Positions 62,125-64,000 of a DNA stretch of 64,000 nt are shown here, piece by piece (the stretch's first letter is position 1; the number at the start of each line of letters is the position of its first letter). The DNA comes from Myxococcus virescens (GTDB taxonomy: Bacteria > Myxococcota > Myxococcia > Myxococcales > Myxococcaceae): positions 167,427 through 231,426 of the forward strand of contig NZ_FNAJ01000012.1 in NCBI RefSeq assembly GCF_900101905.1, given 5' to 3'. The translations under genes were made by a program, and so were the position numbers. The notes beneath the pieces are model-generated. The model ran no database searches, had not been told where the DNA came from, and saw only the letters and a program-made list of their open reading frames with translations.

Positions 62125-62976
62125 GTGTCCATGCGTGAGCGTTCTTCCAAGGGCGGCCGCGGTGAGCGCGGGAGCGAAGAATCCCCCCTGCGCGCCAGCC
62201 GGGGCGAGCGCGGAGGCGGCGAAGCCTCCCGTTTCGTCTACGGGGTGAACCCTGTCCTGGCGGCCCTTCGGGCCCGTCCGGACGAGGTGGAGCGCTTGTT
62301 CCTGGTGGAGGGGCAGCTCGGCGCTCGAGCGGCGGGAGAGCTGCTCAGCCGGGCTCGCGAGTTCGGCATTCGCGTGGAGAAGGTGACGCGCGAGCGCCTG
62401 GGCACGCTGGCGGAGGGCGGCGTTCACCAGGGCGTGGTGGTCGAGCTGCGCGGCTTCAAGTACGCGGAGCTGGAGGACCTCCTGGAGGCCGCGAAGGCAC
62501 TGGGACAGCCTCCCCTGGTGGTCGTGCTGGACGGAATCCAGGACCCGCACAACCTGGGAGCCATCATCCGCTCCGCGGATGCGCTGGGGGCCCACGGCGT
62601 GGTGATTGCCAAGGACCGGGCGGTGCAGGTGACGGGCACCGTGGCCAAGGCGTCCGCCGGGGCCGTGGAGCACAGCCGCATCGCGCGGGTGGTGAACATC
62701 TCCCGGGCCCTGGAGGAACTGAAGGAAGCCGGCCTGTGGGTCGCCGCGGCTGACGTGGACGCGAAGGAGCCCATGTGGAGCGCCCGGCTCGATGGGCCGT
62801 TGGCGCTCGTCGTGGGGGCGGAGGGGGCAGGCGTCCGGGACGGGGTGCTCAAGCACTGCGACTTCCGCCTCCGGATTCCGATGGCGGGACAGGTCGGTTC
62901 ATTGAATGCATCCGTTTCGGCCGGCATTCTGCTATACGAGGTCGCCCGCCAGCGGGGCACCGTCTCCGGCCGGTAG
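62125..62976 (+). CDS. rlmB: RlmB/TrmH-family 23S rRNA 2'-O-methyltransferase
   Basis: 283 residues from GTG 62125, immediately after the previous stop. SPOUT motifs are LDGIQDPHNLGAIIRSADALGAHGVVI, LVVGAEGAGVRDGVLKHCD and RIPMAGQVGSLNASVSAGILLYE, the trefoil-knot SAM pocket. The N-terminal substrate-binding fold YGVNPVLAALRARPDEVERLFLVEG follows a basic low-complexity start (MRERSSKGGRGERG). It should methylate 23S rRNA G2251 or a similar site. Confidence 0.92.
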   Translation: MSMRERSSKGGRGERGSEESPLRASRGERGGGEASRFVYGVNPVLAALRARPDEVERLFLVEGQLGARAAGELLSRAREFGIRVEKVTRERLGTLAEGGVHQGVVVELRGFKYAELEDLLEAAKALGQPPLVVVLDGIQDPHNLGAIIRSADALGAHGVVIAKDRAVQVTGTVAKASAGAVEHSRIARVVNISRALEELKEAGLWVAAADVDAKEPMWSARLDGPLALVVGAEGAGVRDGVLKHCDFRLRIPMAGQVGSLNASVSAGILLYEVARQRGTVSGR

Positions 62977-62998
62977 CTGAAGTTTGGGATCAATCTCC

Positions 62999-63027
62999 TT
63001 GACTTGGGCGAACGGGAATTCTAGAAG
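62999..63027 (+). promoter_or_regulatory. Candidate promoter of the tRNA-tuf operon
   Basis: TTGACT (62999-63004), 17-base spacer, TAGAAG (63022-63027), then a GC-rich discriminator GGCGCCCC typical of stringently controlled stable-RNA promoters. A second candidate (TTGACG at 63057-63062, TAGGGC at 63080-63085, 17-base spacer) is closer to the tRNAs. Between them a small hairpin CGCCC/GGGCG (63030-63045) is visible. Confidence 0.5.
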
Positions 63028-63108
63028 GGCGCCCCTCTCAGGGCGGTGACGGGTGGTTGACGGAGCCGCTGGGGCGGGGTAGGGCGGCAGTCGCAGTACC
63101 GGATGAGT

Positions 63109-63181
63109 GCCGGTGTAGCTCAGCTGGTAGAGCAACTGATTTGTAATCAGTAGGTCGCGGGTTCAAATCCCGCCGCCGGCC
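63109..63181 (+). tRNA. tRNA-Thr (TGT)
   Basis: Acceptor GCCGGTG pairs with CGCCGGC, D-arm AGCTCAGCTGGTAGAGC, anticodon loop TTTGTAA with TGT, T-arm GCGGG/CCCGC. The base after the acceptor stem is C, followed by AGG; a full CCA is not encoded. First gene of the tRNA-tuf cluster. Confidence 0.95.
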
Positions 63182-63237
63182 AGGTTGGACGGGGCCGCGG
63201 ATGAGGGCCCGGGATGTAGTAGGACAAGTGAATATCT

Positions 63238-63321
63238 GGAGGGATACCCAAGCGGCCAAAGGGAGCAGACTGTAAATCTGCCGGCTCTACGCCTTCGATG
63301 GTTCGAATCCATCTCCCTCCA
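63238..63321 (+). tRNA. tRNA-Tyr (GTA)
   Basis: Acceptor GGAGGGA pairs TCCCTCC; anticodon stem GCAGA/TCTGC with loop CTGTAAA gives GTA. A long variable arm makes it type II, as expected for bacterial tRNA-Tyr. CCA is not encoded. Confidence 0.95.
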
Positions 63322-63331
63322 CTCGGCAATT

Positions 63332-63404
<73 letters not shown>

Positions 63405-63432
63405 CCAAATGTTGTAGTCACAGCATCGCCAA

Positions 63433-63505
63433 GCCCTGATAGCTCAGTTGGCAGAGCGCATCCTTGGTAAGGATGAGGTCACCAGTTCAATCCTGGTTCA
63501 GGGCT
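63433..63505 (+). tRNA. tRNA-Thr (GGT)
   Basis: Acceptor GCCCTGA pairs TCAGGGC; anticodon stem CATCC/GGATG with loop TTGGTAA gives GGT. Discriminator T is followed by an encoded CCA (63506-63508). It lies 22 bases before the tuf start. Confidence 0.95.
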
Positions 63506-63527
63506 CCATTTATTTTTGAGGAGTGTC

Positions 63528-64000
<473 letters not shown>

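Overview
The window looks like a chromosomal segment of a Myxococcus species close to M. xanthus. DNA is very GC-rich with strong G/C third-position bias. It carries a cysteine-rich von Willebrand A lipoprotein that I recognise as the gliding adhesin CglB, a Wzy polymerase/glycosyltransferase pair that fits ExoJ/ExoK of spore-coat polysaccharide synthesis, and a DUF2378 (TIGR02265) protein, a family expanded in myxobacteria. Names rest on recalled family knowledge and visible motifs; no database search was possible.

Layout. 1-10450: trmFO (cut by the left edge), a beta-propeller lipoprotein, an EF-hand membrane protein, xerC, a small membrane protein, an SLC13 transporter and hslV-hslU. This is the Firmicute-like trmFO-xerC-hslV-hslU order with four extra genes. 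10487-15946: argD, then a chaperone module (J-domain/TPR protein, Hsp70, TPR protein). 15950-19110 (minus): a HadAB-like pair of MaoC dehydratases, an NAD-dependent reductase/epimerase, coaE and a small exported protein. 19238-22090: a tetraheme cytochrome, engB and a DUF6178-like protein. 22171-25530: a sigma54-type promoter, exoJ-exoK, and an exported protein of atypical codon use ending at a strong terminator. 25553-29272 (minus): pyrD coupled to an unusual adenosine-deaminase-family enzyme, an Smr protein and a TerB/J-domain protein. 29326-34684: folD, a methyltransferase, an ADP-ribosylglycohydrolase, an orphan membrane histidine kinase and the DUF2378 protein. 34945-40829: metF (minus) divergent from gcvT-gcvH-gcvP (one-carbon metabolism). 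40893-45085 (minus): CDF metal exporter, TonB-family protein, SpoIID-like lipoprotein. 45222-50432: beta-helix lipoprotein, tRNA-Cys, acyl-CoA dehydrogenase, rhodanese, aspartate-semialdehyde dehydrogenase, ferredoxin. 50507-58574 (mostly minus): a possible FliK/YscP-like orphan, an exported protein, a GNAT, hrpB, a protein with a long low-complexity tail, a HAD phosphatase and a HEAT-repeat protein. 58664-62976: DsrE, cglB, an ATP-grasp ligase, a stand-alone DsbD-N-like protein and rlmB. 63109-64000: tRNA-Thr, Tyr, Gly, Thr and the start of tuf, the same order as the E. coli thrU-tyrU-glyT-thrT-tufB operon.

Most of the window is housekeeping. I see no CRISPR array, insertion sequence, prophage or obvious defence island. 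The most interesting points are the sigma54 element before exoJ, the adenosine-deaminase relative that keeps its chemistry but loses two substrate-binding aspartates, the cglB/ATP-grasp/DsbD-N neighbourhood, the J-TPR/Hsp70/TPR module, and a possible orphan secretion-ruler-like protein.
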